64,000 nt of DNA from NCBI GenBank assembly GCA_036245805.1, contig BTRK01000003.1, positions 26,608,685 to 26,672,684 on the forward strand, read 5' to 3'. Shown in pieces: positions 22,579-36,070 of the stretch (position 1 is the stretch's first letter; the number at the start of each line of letters is the position of its first letter). Source of the DNA: Pristionchus mayeri. Its lineage: Eukaryota; Nematoda; Chromadorea; Rhabditida; Neodiplogasteridae. The notes under the pieces are model-generated. The model worked only from the letters and a program-made list of their open reading frames with translations. It was not told the DNA's origin and did not search any database. The position numbers and the translations under genes were made by a program.

Positions 22579-25500
22579 TTATCCGACTGCATTTGAGGGT
22601 CGTCCAGCAATGAGTTGAGTTATGACACTCTCGTCGATGAGAGTAGTCGTGTCTCCCAATCCATTGTCGAATCCCTCCGCGATCTTGCGAAGAATGCGAC
22701 GAGTCACCTGCAGGGGTCACTCATACCATCTCCACTCCCAGAACCACTAGTTCACCCATGGAGATCTCATTTATCGGCAGTTTCTCAGTGTCTCTCACCT
22801 TGCCCGATCTTGTCTTGGGCAGTCCGGGTGCCTGCTGGATAATATCTGGCACTGCGATGGGGCCAATCTTGGTGCGAGCCAGCTGCTTCAGCTCCGCCAC
22901 CAGAGAAGGAGTCAGACGCTCACCCTTAGAGGAAAACTGTAGTCTACGGTCGATACCACCGTACTCCATCCCTTCTATTAATCAATCGATCGTCTTCTCC
23001 CACCTGATTGAGGGTAACGAATGCATAGGGGAAGGATCCCTTGATGTCGTGAGGAGCAGCGACGACTGCTGCCTCTGCCACCTCAAGATGAATGCCAATT
23101 AGGAATATTCACAATACCGTACCCTCCTTTGGGTAGTGTAATCTCAAATATCAATGTTTTCTAGTGCACCCAGCCCCCGATTCCTTTCGTCTCTCACATT
23201 ACTCTTCTCCCGCGCACTCCTTCCCTCCCCTCTCCTTATCTTCCCATCCTTCTTCCAATATCTCACTCCATCTATTTTCTCCACTCCAATTCCACCTTTT
23301 CTGGATTCTGGATGGAGAAAAAAGGCAGGAAAAGCGGAGGGAGTGGGATAGAGGTAGAAGGGAGAGAGGAGAAAGAGGAGAGAGAGTGAGATATGCGCGG
23401 AAGTGCTCGGGGAATCTGATTATGCTGAATAGTATCTCGATGCATACCCAGAGAGAAGTGGTGAAGGATTTAATCAAATATTGGTGTACTTTGATGGCTC
23501 GAATTATTCCCTTTGCTCAACTATTCAACACGAGGATTACTAATATTTTATTGAATACTCATATTTCACGACGTTCTATCCCTTGTAAGCAGCCCTTCCC
23601 TTTTCTCGCTTCGGTTTTGTGGGGGTGGAAATCTCATCCCATGGGAAGATAAGCGAATAGAGAGAAAGGAAGAGGAATGGGAGAGGAAAGACAAGGGAAG
23701 GAACAGAATCAGTCATATGGGAATTAAGGCATCTTACTAGAACAACAAACTACATTTTTTGGAAGAATCTACCGAACGATCTCACCAATTTTCACAAATT
23801 TTGAATTTCAACTATTCGATATCATTATACTGTATGCTCTAACCTTCTCATGGGCAGCGAGTGCACTCTCGATCTCAGCCGTGGACAGGAGATGGCCGGA
23901 GACATTCATGAGATCGTCCACTCTGCCAGTCACCCAGATGTACCCTTCATCGTCTCTGAATTTGACCCCATCAGTTACTATTTTCTTCCTTCTACGCAAG
24001 TTCTATTTGAGATTTATTCACTCGAACGATATCTCCTAGTTATATGCAAAAATGCTCAGGGTGGGGGGACTCCCCTTTCCTCACCTCTTGGCTCCATCTC
24101 CAGTGAAGTAGAAGCCAGGGAAAGATGAGAAGTACGTCTTCGCGAAGCGATCCTGAAGGGAATGCGCTCATCTACAGTATCTCCCTCGATGCATACCTTA
24201 TCTCCCCAGACTCCTCTGAGCATGCCTGGCCAGGCACGAGCGAAGCAGAGATTTCCCTCGCCCGGTCCTTCGATCAATCGACCTGCAATCGATCGAATTA
24301 TCTTATACCGTATATCTCCACTAGCGTACCCTCCGAATCGACGAGTACAGCCTCTACTCCGAAGCAGGGGAAGGTGGCCGAGCCAGGCTTGAGGGGAGTC
24401 GCCCCAGGAAGGGGAGCGATCACGTGACCTCCCTGAAACACATCAAACGTTTAATACAATTTGTTGATGGTATTTTCAGTGATTCTACCGTACTCACGGT
24501 CTCAGTCTGCCAGTACGTGTCAACTATGGCAGCTCTCTCCTCTCCGACGACCTTGTGCAGCCATCGCCAGGCAGAGGGATTGATCGGCTCTCCGACAGTG
24601 CCGATCACCTGATGGGAGAACCATCAGAGGGGGGAGGGGTGATTTACATTTTCAGCACTTCGAAAATTGCACTGTCAACATAAATATTCCAAACACAACA
24701 TAACTTCTGCTAACTACGGTGCGATGCTCGAGTGACTGCATACCTGGAGTGAGCTCCTGTCGTACTTGGTGACGAAGTCGTCTCCCACTGCCATGAGAGC
24801 CCTCACTGCCGTTGGAGAAGTGTACATCTTCGTCACCTGGAGACGTCGCTGTTACGGTAAGTCAGTTATCGATCGACAACTATCGTATTGGAATTCAGAT
24901 TGAAGATACCTTGTACTTCTCGGTGATCTGCCACATGCGAGATGCATCGGGATAGGAGGGAATTCCCTCGAAGAACACCGATGAGAGACCATTCATCAGT
25001 GGACCGTAGAGGACGTACGAGTGACCTGCACGGTGCATTTACAATTGACACAAAGAAATAGCATAATCATGAAGTAAATAACAAGATAGGAATCGATTAA
25101 TGAAGAATCCCTTCATCCCCTTCTCACCCGTGATCCATCCACAATCGGCAGTACACCAGTAGATATCACTCTCGTGATGCGCATCGAAAGTCATCTCAAA
25201 GTGAGCAATAAGAGGCCGGTACTCTTCTTACTACTTCGAGCTGTTAAATATTCCCCAACTGAATTCCCCTACCGTACCTTGGTGGTCTGGTAGGCGTATG
25301 TCATATATCCCGCCGTCGTGTGCAGGATTCCCTTCGGCTTCCCCGTCGATCCACTGAAAAGAAACACTAACTTGATAATTATTCACGCAGTTTCAGAATA
25401 TCCACTCGAGAATTCTTATTTCTCTTTAGATCTGCCGGAAATTCGCCTCTCACAGCGCACTTTGAAGACTAATTCGAATCGGATGTCATGAGTACGGAAA

Positions 25501-28167
25501 TGGTTGAGCGAGAAACTACCGTAGTCTCTCATTCTCAAGTACCTCGTGTAAAGGATGAAGAGGGGTTCCTCAGCTTCCATCCATTCCACGGGACTGTCGA
25601 CACCCTTAAAGAGGCTGATTAGCCCTCCCCTCTCCCCCTCCTCTCTTCTCACCTCAACTGACTGCATTGCTTCTTCCCACTCCTCGTCTCTCTCTTGAGT
25701 ACACGCGGAACCGAACTGGAATGGTTTCACCCGTCACTATTAGACACCCAAAATTCATAATTTGCAATATTTTATGACCTTCCGTAAAACAAACATTTCC
25801 TCAGTCGTACCTCGGCATACTTGGCTCCATCGGGTAGGGAGACCCTCTTGAGGTGTTCCACGATTATCACCTTCGCGAGGGGACAACCATCCGCTGCTGC
25901 CAGCTCAGCCGCCTAAACGGAAGTCTGTGATTTAAAAAAATACACTCGAAACCCAACACTTAATCAATCCGCACTTCCGTACCTTGTCGACGATTGGTTT
26001 CAACAAGATAGGTTTGGTTCCTCGGAAGACTCCATCGGACGTCACCAGCAGTTTCGCCCTGCAGAGAGTGCCGTCAGTACGGGAACATTAACCTTCCGAG
26101 TCTATTGCCGTTCTAGTCGATATCGTACTCCTACCATATCCCCTCTACTCACTTGGCATCGACTATTCTGGCAGCGAGTGATTCGGCAGAGAATCCAGCG
26201 AAGACGACGGAGTGAATGGCCCCGATACGAGCACACGCGAGCATCGCTATCGCCAGTTCAGTGATCTACGAGAGATGATGATGGAGAAGTGATCTTTGAT
26301 CTTATCCTAATCGACTATCCAATCTACATATAAGAACAAATAAGAGAGGGAGGATACCATGGGCAGGTAGATGGATACGGTATCTCCCTTCCTCACTCCT
26401 CGAGTACGCAGAACAGCAGAGAATGCGACCACCTGAACACAAGATATTCACTCCCTCTAGTCTGTGTATTTGCAGACTAAAGGGACTTGCAATGACTCCC
26501 TGATCATGCTCTCACTCCCTTTCCTTCCCCTCTCACCCTCCTCATTTCTCAACCCACGATATCTGACGCACGTATAGCGAGCAACCGAGAATTTCCCACA
26601 CATTCTCCCCTCTCGCTAACGGAAAACAACCTCGTTCGTGAGTTTAAATGGAATGAACTCGTGGATTCGTACTAACTATTCCAGTCAATCTCAATGGGAT
26701 TCTCACCTTCTCCAGTAGTTGTTTGTAGGTGATCTTGCTTTCATCGCGAGGATCATTTCCTTCCCACAGGAATGCAACCTGTAGAGGGAATTGAAAGAGT
26801 TCATACATTTTCAAACAGGACAGCGTTGTTAGTTTGGAGAGTTTTTTCGTGGTTTAATTCAATCTCAATGCTGTGGTATGTCTCACTTCCCTCTCCCTCA
26901 CCTTATCCCCCAATCCTCTCTTGATGTTCCTCTCCAGACAATTGTAGGCCACATTCGTCTTGGCTCCGCTCATGAATCGGGTGAAGGGCGCGCCCTTGCG
27001 GATGTCGAAGTTCCACTCGAGACCCTTCCTGAATCAAGAGATACAGTACTCCGAAGTTACGATATTCGCCTGTCATCACTTTCTTTCCATGACTGGTGTA
27101 TGATCTCCCCCATCCACGTGCCCCTGATCTCTGATATACTCTTATCATCGTGGTTCCAAGCACCGACTGGGGGCAGACGTCTATCATTTATCATCATTGG
27201 CCTTATCAGAAACATTTCTTCAGTACATGTCAGAAAAATGCTTAAAGGCACAATAAAAAAAATTGACACGTATTACGTAGATTCTATACTTGTGCTACAT
27301 GGGTACTACATGCATTTTAATAACTTACTTATATTCTCAACCCATAACAAATGACGAAATCAATTTGAAGCTATTCTGGCACCCTGACTACCCCTTTCCT
27401 CTGCATGCAAAATAATATGTTATTACTAGGAAGCAAGCCAATTAGTAAGATTACTATACGCATTCTCCTTCCCTGTGCGTATGAGATTCACCATTAATTA
27501 TAAATGAGTATAACCTAAGTTGTGCGGCGTTCATCAATGGGATTGAAGTCCGATTCTCTGAAGCGGTCAGGAAACCCCCCCCCCCCTCTCTTTCTTCTCT
27601 CTCACCATCAATCTCTTCCTATTCCAGAATCGCCCCTCACGCCACTCTTTCCTCTCACCACTCCATCTTTCGATTGCCATTCCCTTATCAAATATATCTC
27701 CAACCATGCAAAACATCACAAGCCAACAAAGCAAAGCTGACTCAATTCCTCGCTCTCTTCTCTCCATCATAGACTTCACACACCTACAGTGCAGACTATT
27801 GAAACAGCTGCAGTTCCCCTAAGCAGCCATCTTTTGATTGGCAAACACCTCACGTATTAACGGCTTACCGTAACCTCAGCAACTGAAAAAAACCTCACGT
27901 GGATCCCTGATCGAAGTAGAGCTCGGCGGCTACGGTAGCCCAGAATCGATCGGAGTCGTTGATAGAGGTACGGTAGAGATCGTGGTAGGACGGGAGACCA
28001 GAGACATGGGCACCAGCCAGCAGAGGGGCAGGAGGGAGGAACACCTGCAGGGGATCGATAGAAGATCGTGACTACCGTACTCTCTAGACAGATACGGTAT
28101 GCTCACTCACATCGGGCTCCTCCTCAACCTCCTTGTCCAGATTGAACTTGACTCGGACGTCAGACAT
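22579..28167 (-). CDS. acs-19: Acetyl-CoA synthetase (AMP-forming), ACSS2 type
   Basis: Activates acetate to acetyl-CoA through acetyl-AMP, supplying lipid synthesis and histone acetylation. The start is [19 protein letters not shown] at 28167. It is followed by the N-terminal ACS domain ([20 protein letters not shown]) and [18 protein letters not shown]. The core motifs include [13 protein letters not shown], the split nucleotide-binding loop [15 protein letters not shown] (25560/25355), [23 protein letters not shown] and [11 protein letters not shown]. The C-terminal domain has [15 protein letters not shown] and GLPKTRSGK, the acetylatable catalytic lysine, then [10 protein letters not shown] and a stop at 22579. 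No peroxisomal or mitochondrial signal is evident, so it is probably cytosolic/nuclear. About 20 exons, with large introns at 23080-23840 and 27020-27890. In C. elegans acs-19 (C36A4.9) is beside brc-1, as here. Confidence 0.96.
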
Positions 28168-29668
28168 TCCAGCAGTCGGAGGTTCGAGAACTCTGCTCTG
28201 TAATGTAGTGATCAGTGAGGATTGAGGAGTGATCATCGTGAGAGAAGGGAGAATCACGAGAAGAGCACGTGACTCTCAACGAAGACGAGAGAGGAATGGA
28301 GTGAGGATAAATGAACACGAAGGGAAGGTGAACTAGAGAGAAACAAGGGGGCGTCACCATGAATGGAATTAGCGTAAGCCAGGTGGAGCACTCTCCCACT
28401 CTTACATCACCCCCTCTCCTACCATTGGAACAGTGAAAGTTCTCGCTCGTTCTCTGTTGGGAGATCATGCAAAGTACAGGAGGAAAAGCGGCCTGGAGAA
28501 GAAGTGACCGATTATTGCGACCACTCCAACTTATAACTTCCGTAGATGGTATCTTCAGATCAAAATAACTGGATGATTGGCACCAGCCCACTCCCACGAG
28601 ATAGCATCTCCTTCGACCCTACCTCCAAACAAGGAAAAACACTGATAACTTTGACAGATAGCGTTATCGGAAAAGGAAAAAGCACACTGAGAAACGAGTA
28701 ACGGAACGCATGTCATACTATTGAGCAGTCTCTACTTTACGGCCAGCAATTTTCTTTAAAGAGCGAGGGTAAAATCATCAACCACAGACTCCGAGGGCGA
28801 ATTTCCCTTCCTACGTGCAATTCTGCACGGTTTTACTGTTTAAATGCACGTCGACACGGCTGGTCATCAGCAGAGATTAGTGAGTAAGAGTGAGAACGAG
28901 AGGAGACAGTCATCAGCAGTCGCCAAACACTCCCAAGATGAACGGCTAGTTAAGGCCCACAGAACAACCATCTCCCCCTCCAATCTATGGTCAACAAGGG
29001 GAAAAATACTGCGATTCAACGAGGGAAACCGAGGGGCAGAGTGGGAGACAGACACACTTCGATCCTGTCCCTCCCTTCTTCTATTCTCTCGCTTTCGCGC
29101 TGGCTAGGCAAGAGATAGAGCGCGCGCCTCTAGAGAAGAGGGAGGAGGGGAGAGGAGGAATCACCAGCTCAGATCCGAGAGAAGAGTGAAATGGAGGGGA
29201 GGGGGCGGAGCTTCCCTCCTTTCTCTCTCTCGCTTTTCTCTCATCTCTTTCACAATTCGATTTGCTGGAACAAAAAGATTCTGAAATCAACTGAGGCATG
29301 CGAATTTTTCCCCTCTGGGAGAAAGAAGAAGCACGAGAAGGAGAAGGTACTGATTGGAATACATGCATCCTTGGAAATGACATTCCATTACCGCACTCCT
29401 ACGAGTGTGAGATTTTATCACTATTAGCGTATACAACGTATTGGTATAAAATATTGAGAGGAAAATAGCAAAAAGTGAATTTACTACAATCAAGTCAGCG
29501 AAACAAGTATGAGTAAAGTTGAGGTATTTAAAACATCAAACTATCACTGCGAAAACTGTACATAATCCACCGGATCTATACCAATAAATAAAACAACCTA
29601 AAAGTTCGCAATTAGACACTACTCGGACTACAGTAGTAATAGTCCGTTCACGAAGGGCGTGCATCTGG
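28168..29668. other. Intergenic between acs-19 and brc-1
   Basis: 1.5 kb between two minus-strand genes. It should hold the acs-19 promoter and the brc-1 3' UTR. ORFs at 28160-28597 and 29081-29383 have biased, low-complexity composition and no homology. No terminator or repeat is distinct. Confidence 0.45.
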
Positions 29669-32600
29669 TCAGAAGGGTGTTTTGAGGGCGACTCTGTATT
29701 GGTCCGTGTCCGTGATGATGATGGAGTAGAGCGAGAGGGATTCAATCAGCCAGTCTGCAGTGAACACTGCCACTGAAGTATCTCGCTCGAATCTGCAAGA
29801 GTATCTCTTCGTCCAACGTTCAACAATACTTCAATGCGGGTGTATCATTTTAGAACTCATTGTTTTTGAACTCATTGATGAATTTGGAACACTTTATTTT
29901 TGCCATCTGCAGAGTTCTAAAATCCCCTAGCTCAACATGAGTAGTCAGAGCTAATGAGCTGCAAAAGAGAATTCAATAGATCATAGTCAATTAGTTGTGC
30001 AACATGGCGCACCTCATTGCAGAATCGGCATCAGCTGATCCGGGGGCGAAGAGAATGAATGATCTCATGGAGTGGACATTGTGCAGAGGAGCTCCCGCCT
30101 CCACTGGAGTCTTCGTCTTAATATTTTTTTGTGTAAAGGTAAGGGCAAAAAAGATAAGCATTTAATACCTTGGGTAGTTTCCATGGTCGATCGACTACTC
30201 TTCCCCCGCACTTGACTATGAGAGTAGAGAGACGATCACGGGGAAGGGCCTAGAGATCAAAGATCAACTTAGTTCAACTTCCTCTTTTTGAGGCTGCACA
30301 CCCAAAGAACCGTTTCAGCCTCACCTTGGAATCGGCGAAATTATTCGGTAGTAGGAGAGTGTATCCTGCCAGCAGTGGTGCCTCCTCCTTCGCTCGTTGC
30401 CATGCTGCTTCCTCCCCACGGACAGCACTCACCACTCCGAATTTACTCTCCAAGTGCATCATAACTAGAAAAGAGGGAGGGAGTGGATGGCGTACCATAT
30501 CGAGTAGTTTCTTCTTCCCCATGCAATTGAGCATCCATTCCCTACAGAGGACGGTGCACTTGGCAGCGTGGGCAGAGGCCAGTTGGAGGGAGGAAGCACG
30601 AGCATGACGGTCCTCTCAAGAGGAAGGGGTTGAATGGGAAAGATTAAGGGTGGACTCTCTTCCCTCACCTGAATCGATGAGTACGAGATGAGTTGCTCCT
30701 TTTTCTGCATGCTGTACGAATTTTATAGCAGGAAAGATTGAACGGAACTCAGTCACCAACTCCTCAAATCATATTCATTAGCATCACCAATCCTTATCCA
30801 TCAATCGATAATATCGATTCGGTCTCCCTACCGTACCTCTGTCTCTCTCGTTGTGACTCCGCAGACTGCGAGGATGACTCCCTCCATCGACTCACACTCT
30901 TCATCGAATGAATCTTCCAGTGACTGCAGGAATGTTATTAACAGTGTACGAAAATATTGCATATCTGGAGATTCCTCTACCGTATCCTACTGTACCCCCT
31001 CTCCTCACCTCCTTCTTCGATGGTGTCTTCCTGGGTGATCTTCTCGACGGCGTCCTCTGCTTCGTCGACGGATTCTACAACCATTCCCTCTCTCAAGGTA
31101 TTCTCCCTCATTCCCATCTCCACTTCAATATCCTCCTATCAAACTTCACATCTCGGACCCTTGGAATGGGCACTCACAATTTCCCCGAGTGGTTCCGTCT
31201 TCTCAGGGACAGTGTCGAACACGAGTGACTCGTTGAAAGAATCGTAGGATACATCTTCATCCGCCGGTTTCTGAAGAGAACTCGCTGCACATTGCAGTTT
31301 ACAACCTCGTTCCTGTCAAGTGTTCAAGAATATTAAAAGTGTAACCTTCTCTCCATTCTCCTTGATTGATCTCGTCGATGAGTTCCGTCTTGTGATGGGA
31401 GGAGAGGCACGAGGAGGAATGGCATCATCTGCGCATTATTAGAAATGAAACTATGATAACACAAAATTCGGAAGTTGCATTGCCAATAGTCAATAGAAGG
31501 AAGGAAACAGACCGAAAGCGAATGGATCAACTGCGACAGTCTCTATCTCTGCTGAAGGCTTCTCGATGACTGCAAGAGAGTAGCTCTTCTCCTTCTCCAT
31601 CATCCATTCCACCGTACCTATCACTTCGTCCTCCTCGTTCTTCTCCGATGGTTCAGGAGTGGCTGCGATGGTCTCCTCCTTCTCGTCATCTTCATCAGAC
31701 TCTTCCACCTCCTCCTTCTTCTTCACCACCTCTACTTCTACCACTTCTTCCTTCTGAAACCACATTGTGTATGTTTCATTACTTTTAAACTTATTGTCAC
31801 AATAACCAAAAACTATTGTGCTCCCTACCTGATCGACTTCTCCTCTCTCTGCCTGTACACTTCCCTCTTCACTCGATTCTTCCTTCACCTTCTCTTCACT
31901 TCCTTCTCTCTCCTCTCTCCTCTCCTCTCCTTTTCTCTTCACTGGTTCAGTATTCGCCCTCGTTGGTCGTCTAATCCATTCTTTTTCCTTCTTCCCTCCA
32001 TCTACCGTAATCCTCTCTGATTTGGATCGATCGATACTCGATGGCACTGCCATGGTCGATCTCTCTCCAGGAGTAATTGCACTGCTTCCTTTCGTGAATT
32101 GGCCCCCATCGCTCTCGTCGTCTGAATGGACCGATACATCATTACTCGATCATTAATTTAATATTGCTAGATGAATCGGTCATCATCGGATAATCTGAAC
32201 CAGTATAACCGCATCATGTCGAGCATGACTGAGTGCCTTCTACCATAACTAAATCGGTTCTATCTTTAAAACAGTCCTCCCTCTAGCTAGATGCTTGGGG
32301 CGACTGACCAGAGTATCCGGTGGGAGTGGCGAAGCACTGGGCGAGTACCTCACTCTGTCTCAATCGTCTCCTCTGGGAGGGGGTAGACACTGGCGGGAGG
32401 AATCGGAGACGAACCTCCTCCACGTTCTGCACAATATATAGTTACGAAAAAAGTTCGTAGTATTGACAAAACAAAATGAAAATAAAGCTTCCAATAACCT
32501 CGCTCAAAATATTTGAGAGTTCGGGATGAATTGTGAGTAAGACTGCAAGATCCGAGAGAGATGAGCTCGAGGGGTCACTTGCTGGAATTGAACCATCCAA

Positions 32601-35442
32601 GCATTAGAAAGATTGCAATCAAGTGATCAGCTCATTAAGCACATCATTCCTAACCTCGGAATGCCGCTATCTCGTCGATCAGCGATCCATTCGTCTCATC
32701 AGATTGTATCGATGCATCCATCTGGAATGCACGCACTTCTATCCAATTGGGAATAAATTCGTGGGTTTCGTGAGTCTTCTTTCCCGTCCCATTCATTCTA
32801 TTGAGGGGAATCAATGGGAGTCCCTGAGTATCCCACCTTCTCCACTCTCTCCGTCTGCACTTCCTTCTCTTCTCCTTGTGATTGAGTGGCAGGCACTACA
32901 CTTGATCCCCTCGACGACTGCGAGTAAGGCACGAGAGAGATCGGAGGACCATCTCAACGAAGACCACGGTTACATCTGCTTTTTTCCAGATCACAATTGC
33001 AACTTGACCAATGATCAGTTCTCTTTCCTTCTTGGTCACAACACAACAACTTGATCAATGATCATCAATGTTTCCTTCTTGGTCACAACAAACAACAACT
33101 TGATCAATGATCATCTCTGTTTTCTTCATGGCCACAACAACAACTTGACAAAATCAGGGACCAGACAATGATAATGACCAAAATCAGCCCAATCCTATAT
33201 TTCCATGCCTGGCTGCTCACCATTATCCAGATTTGCCTCAATCGGGGGCGTTTTCCTCTCTTCATTGGCCGCACTTTTACCTCGCGAAGATCGTCTGACA
33301 AGAAAGAAAAGTAGAATTGGAAAGAATAAAAGTGCGTGCTACTTATAATTAGCTGAACCAACTACTACATATGTTTCAAACTAATTACAACACCGAACGA
33401 TCTCGTCAATCGAAAAAAATCGAAATCATCCATGAATTATCATCCCTAGTGGCCATCAGTACTTTAATCCGTCGTGGATCAATGGCATTTCTAACAAGGA
33501 AACCGCAAAAGTATAACTCGCTCCCGGTGAAATTTGATTTCAACGTCTTCACTGGCTCCCCAAGTTCATACCAGATTACTCTTAAAAAGTTGCCATAATT
33601 GCTTCCTAAGACCCTAAACTGTCCTTATTGTTTACCATGTAAAATCCTCTCACGCGCTTCCCAGAATAGTCAACAATATTGAGCGGCATCAAAGAATGTG
33701 TCTCGTAGCGCAGTAGGTTGCGCTCTAGCGTTGCATTTTGCAAGTCATGGGTTCGAACTCTGAACATTGCAAGATCTTTTTGCAGCTTTTTTTTTCAAGT
33801 TCATTATAGAGTGTGTTTATCCACTGATTTTATCTTGGAAGAACTCCATAATTGCAAATGCATCACAATGCAACACCTCGTGTTACCTACAAGTGATAAA
33901 TATATCCGTAAATGAATGATTTGATACTTCGGCCACTAAACAAATACGCAAAAAGCATATTTAACTTGTCAGCAAAAAGCTAAAGTGAGCAAAATGATCT
34001 TGCAACGTTCAGAGTTCGAACCCACGACTTGCAAAATGCAAAATGTTATGGAAACATTTTAAGAGTGATATGGTATCAACTTGGGGAGACAGTGAAGACG
34101 TTGAAATCAAATTTCACCGGGAGCGAGTTATACTTGTGCGGTTCCCTTGTAACAAATCAACGAACCTGAGAGGTTGTTCCACGGGCTCTTCACTTTTCCT
34201 ATCATTACTTTTGCCACGAGAAGACCGCCTCAAAAATATACTCGTAAATCTAAGAAAGAAAATGGGAAATAGGACAATCCCAGATCTACTATGACAATAA
34301 AAATAGAGGATGGAACAATACCTGAGTGGTTCTGGAGGTTCGGTGGACTTTCTCTCCTCCTTCACTTTCTCCTTTGGAACAGAAGACACGTGGATGTAAT
34401 CTACGGGCGGGGACTCTCGCTTCACTTTAGCAGCTGGAGAGACAGGTTCCTACATTGCAAAAGATAGAGATTAAGTAATAAGATGAGATACCTCTTCGAG
34501 TTCCTCCCCAATCGGTTCCAGCTTGAGTGGTTTTCTCTTGGAAGAAGGTCCTGCATTCTCGCTGGGTGGTCGCTTCCCTCTCTAAGAGATAAACACGCAT
34601 GAATCAATGACGTCATTCATGCTTCACCAATCGCGTGACTGCATATGAACCAGAAAGTGATCCTACCCGTTTGGATGGGAGAAAAGGGATGGCGAATGCA
34701 TGATCAGGCTGGAAGTTACGTAGAGGACTAGGCGCCGATCCAGGAGCTACCACTGCCTGCAGTACTTCTCCTTCCAAATATACTCAAGACTTTCTTCAGT
34801 CAAAAATAGAGAGAAGAGATGGTGAAACTTGTGATCTACCTGACTCTCGGCGAAGTTATCAGCAGGACGAAGGGCGAGTGGCTCGAGATCTCGAGTAAAC
34901 GTCTTCGCCAATTGGAGGTAGTGAGAAACGACGTTCGCGTAGATATCCACTTCTGTGCTACTCCTGAATAACTTCTTGCAATTGGGGGAAATAATAATAT
35001 GAACCGAGAGCACATTTTTGGCACAGTACATCAAACTTGCATTATGCTCAAAGTGGCGATAAAATTACTGTTCGAACCTTCTGCTTAATTTTTGCTTACA
35101 CATCGGGCAGATGAGTGATTTCAACTGCTTCAGACATTCGGTGTAACAATTTCTGAAACGAATTGGCTAGATATTCTCTGAAAGGCTCCGAATCAAAAAA
35201 TAGCACATACCGGCAAAATAAATGATTGCATGTTGTGACTACGGGATCTTTCAGTGTCGAGCAACTGAAAAAAAATTAGATATATATTATACACATCACG
35301 TAAAGACAAATAAATTCAAACAAAATACTAACCAAATTCCACATCGTACTTCAGACTTGATCGCCTCCACTATCCTAATAATTTCTGCTGTTTCCGAGCT
35401 GACTGGAGGCCCGTTATTTTGTTCCCGTTTAACATGGAACAT
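29669..35442 (-). CDS. brc-1: BRCA1 orthologue (RING E3 ligase, tandem BRCT)
   Basis: DNA-damage-response ubiquitin ligase that works as a heterodimer with BARD1. The start is MFHVKREQNNGPPVSSET (35442), followed by a helix and a RING of C3HC4 pattern split over three exons: CGIC, TTCNHLFCR, NCYTECLKQL and CPMCKQKL. Next come the BRCA1-like SHYLQLAKTF segment and a long charged middle (31500-34600, Lys/Glu-rich). Two BRCT repeats end the protein. The first contains FPAIKFVQHAEKGATHLVLI and CTVLCREWMLNCM, the second GYTLLLPNNFADSK and VFTADWLIESLSLY. The stop follows VALKTPF. The order RING - charged linker - BRCT - BRCT at the very C-terminus separates it from BARD1, which has ankyrin repeats. 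Introns hold a minisatellite (about 33 kb) and a foldback element (33.5-34.2 kb). Exon borders in the middle are only approximate. Confidence 0.93.
32990..33155. repeat. Minisatellite, about 55-bp unit, 3 to 4 copies
   Basis: The phrase ACAACTTGATCAATGATCAT followed by TTTCCTTCTTGGTCACAACA is repeated with small changes at about 33000, 33050 and 33100, ending in a partial copy near 33140. It lies in an intron or unresolved part of brc-1. Copy divergence is low, so copy number probably varies between strains. Confidence 0.75.
33485..34160. repeat. Foldback element with inverted tRNA-like cores, inside brc-1
   Basis: The outer arms (33500-33595 and 34050-34155) are inverted copies; one contains CACTGGCTCCCCAAGTTCAT. 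Inside, a tRNA-like segment at 33716-33775 (A-box TAGCGCAGTAGG, B-box GGTTCGAACTC) is repeated inverted at 33990-34040. The element combines foldback ends with two head-to-head tRNA-derived cores. The element lies within brc-1 and would be spliced out. Confidence 0.7.
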
Positions 35443-36070
35443 CTACAATGCTTACATAATGAACAAAACATAAGAAGTCAACAATTATCCAAAAATCAGA
35501 ATTCGCGCGCAAAGCCATATACGGAAGCCCTTGAATAGTTAAGGTAAAAGACACTCAATCCATTTATTTTAGCCGGTTTCCTTTGTGTATTTTCCGGTTC
35601 TATGATCAACGAAAAAATTCGGAAATTGTTTTGTTGTTTGAAGTTTGTTGATGAGTTTAAACGTTTGTACTAAGGGTGGTCATTCGAGACAAGGTAGGGA
35701 GGCCGCTACGCCTGCTCCTCCTCGGATTGCTCCTCCTCGAATTAGGCGAAATGCATAGTGGTCTCGCTATTTATTTACCTTATCTCGAATTGCTAAAACT
35801 ATTTTGTGTCGTATATTCCATGTCTATCAAACGCTTGAGCGCTGCAATTCATTCATGACTGTCCTTTCGTTCCGTAACGCGCAAATATGAACCTATATGA
35901 GGTGCACAACGCGAGGTTTCGTTTCAGTTCTTTATGACGAGCCTTTTTCCAATTATTTGGCTTGTCGTTTTCGGGGTGTATGCCGATTATTTTCCACAGC
36001 TATCCCGTCCTGGAATCATTCAGTTGTGCAGGATTATACACGATTGACGTTAAATCTGTATCATTTGAGG
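35443..36070. promoter_or_regulatory. Bidirectional promoter region, brc-1 / CWF19L2
   Basis: 628 bp separate the two divergent start codons. An ORF (35897 onward) runs in frame into the CWF19L2 start, but its N-terminal part has no homology and the conserved protein begins at 36071. No TATA box stands out. A direct duplication of GCTCCTCCTCGGATT-like sequence is seen near 35705-35745. Confidence 0.5.
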
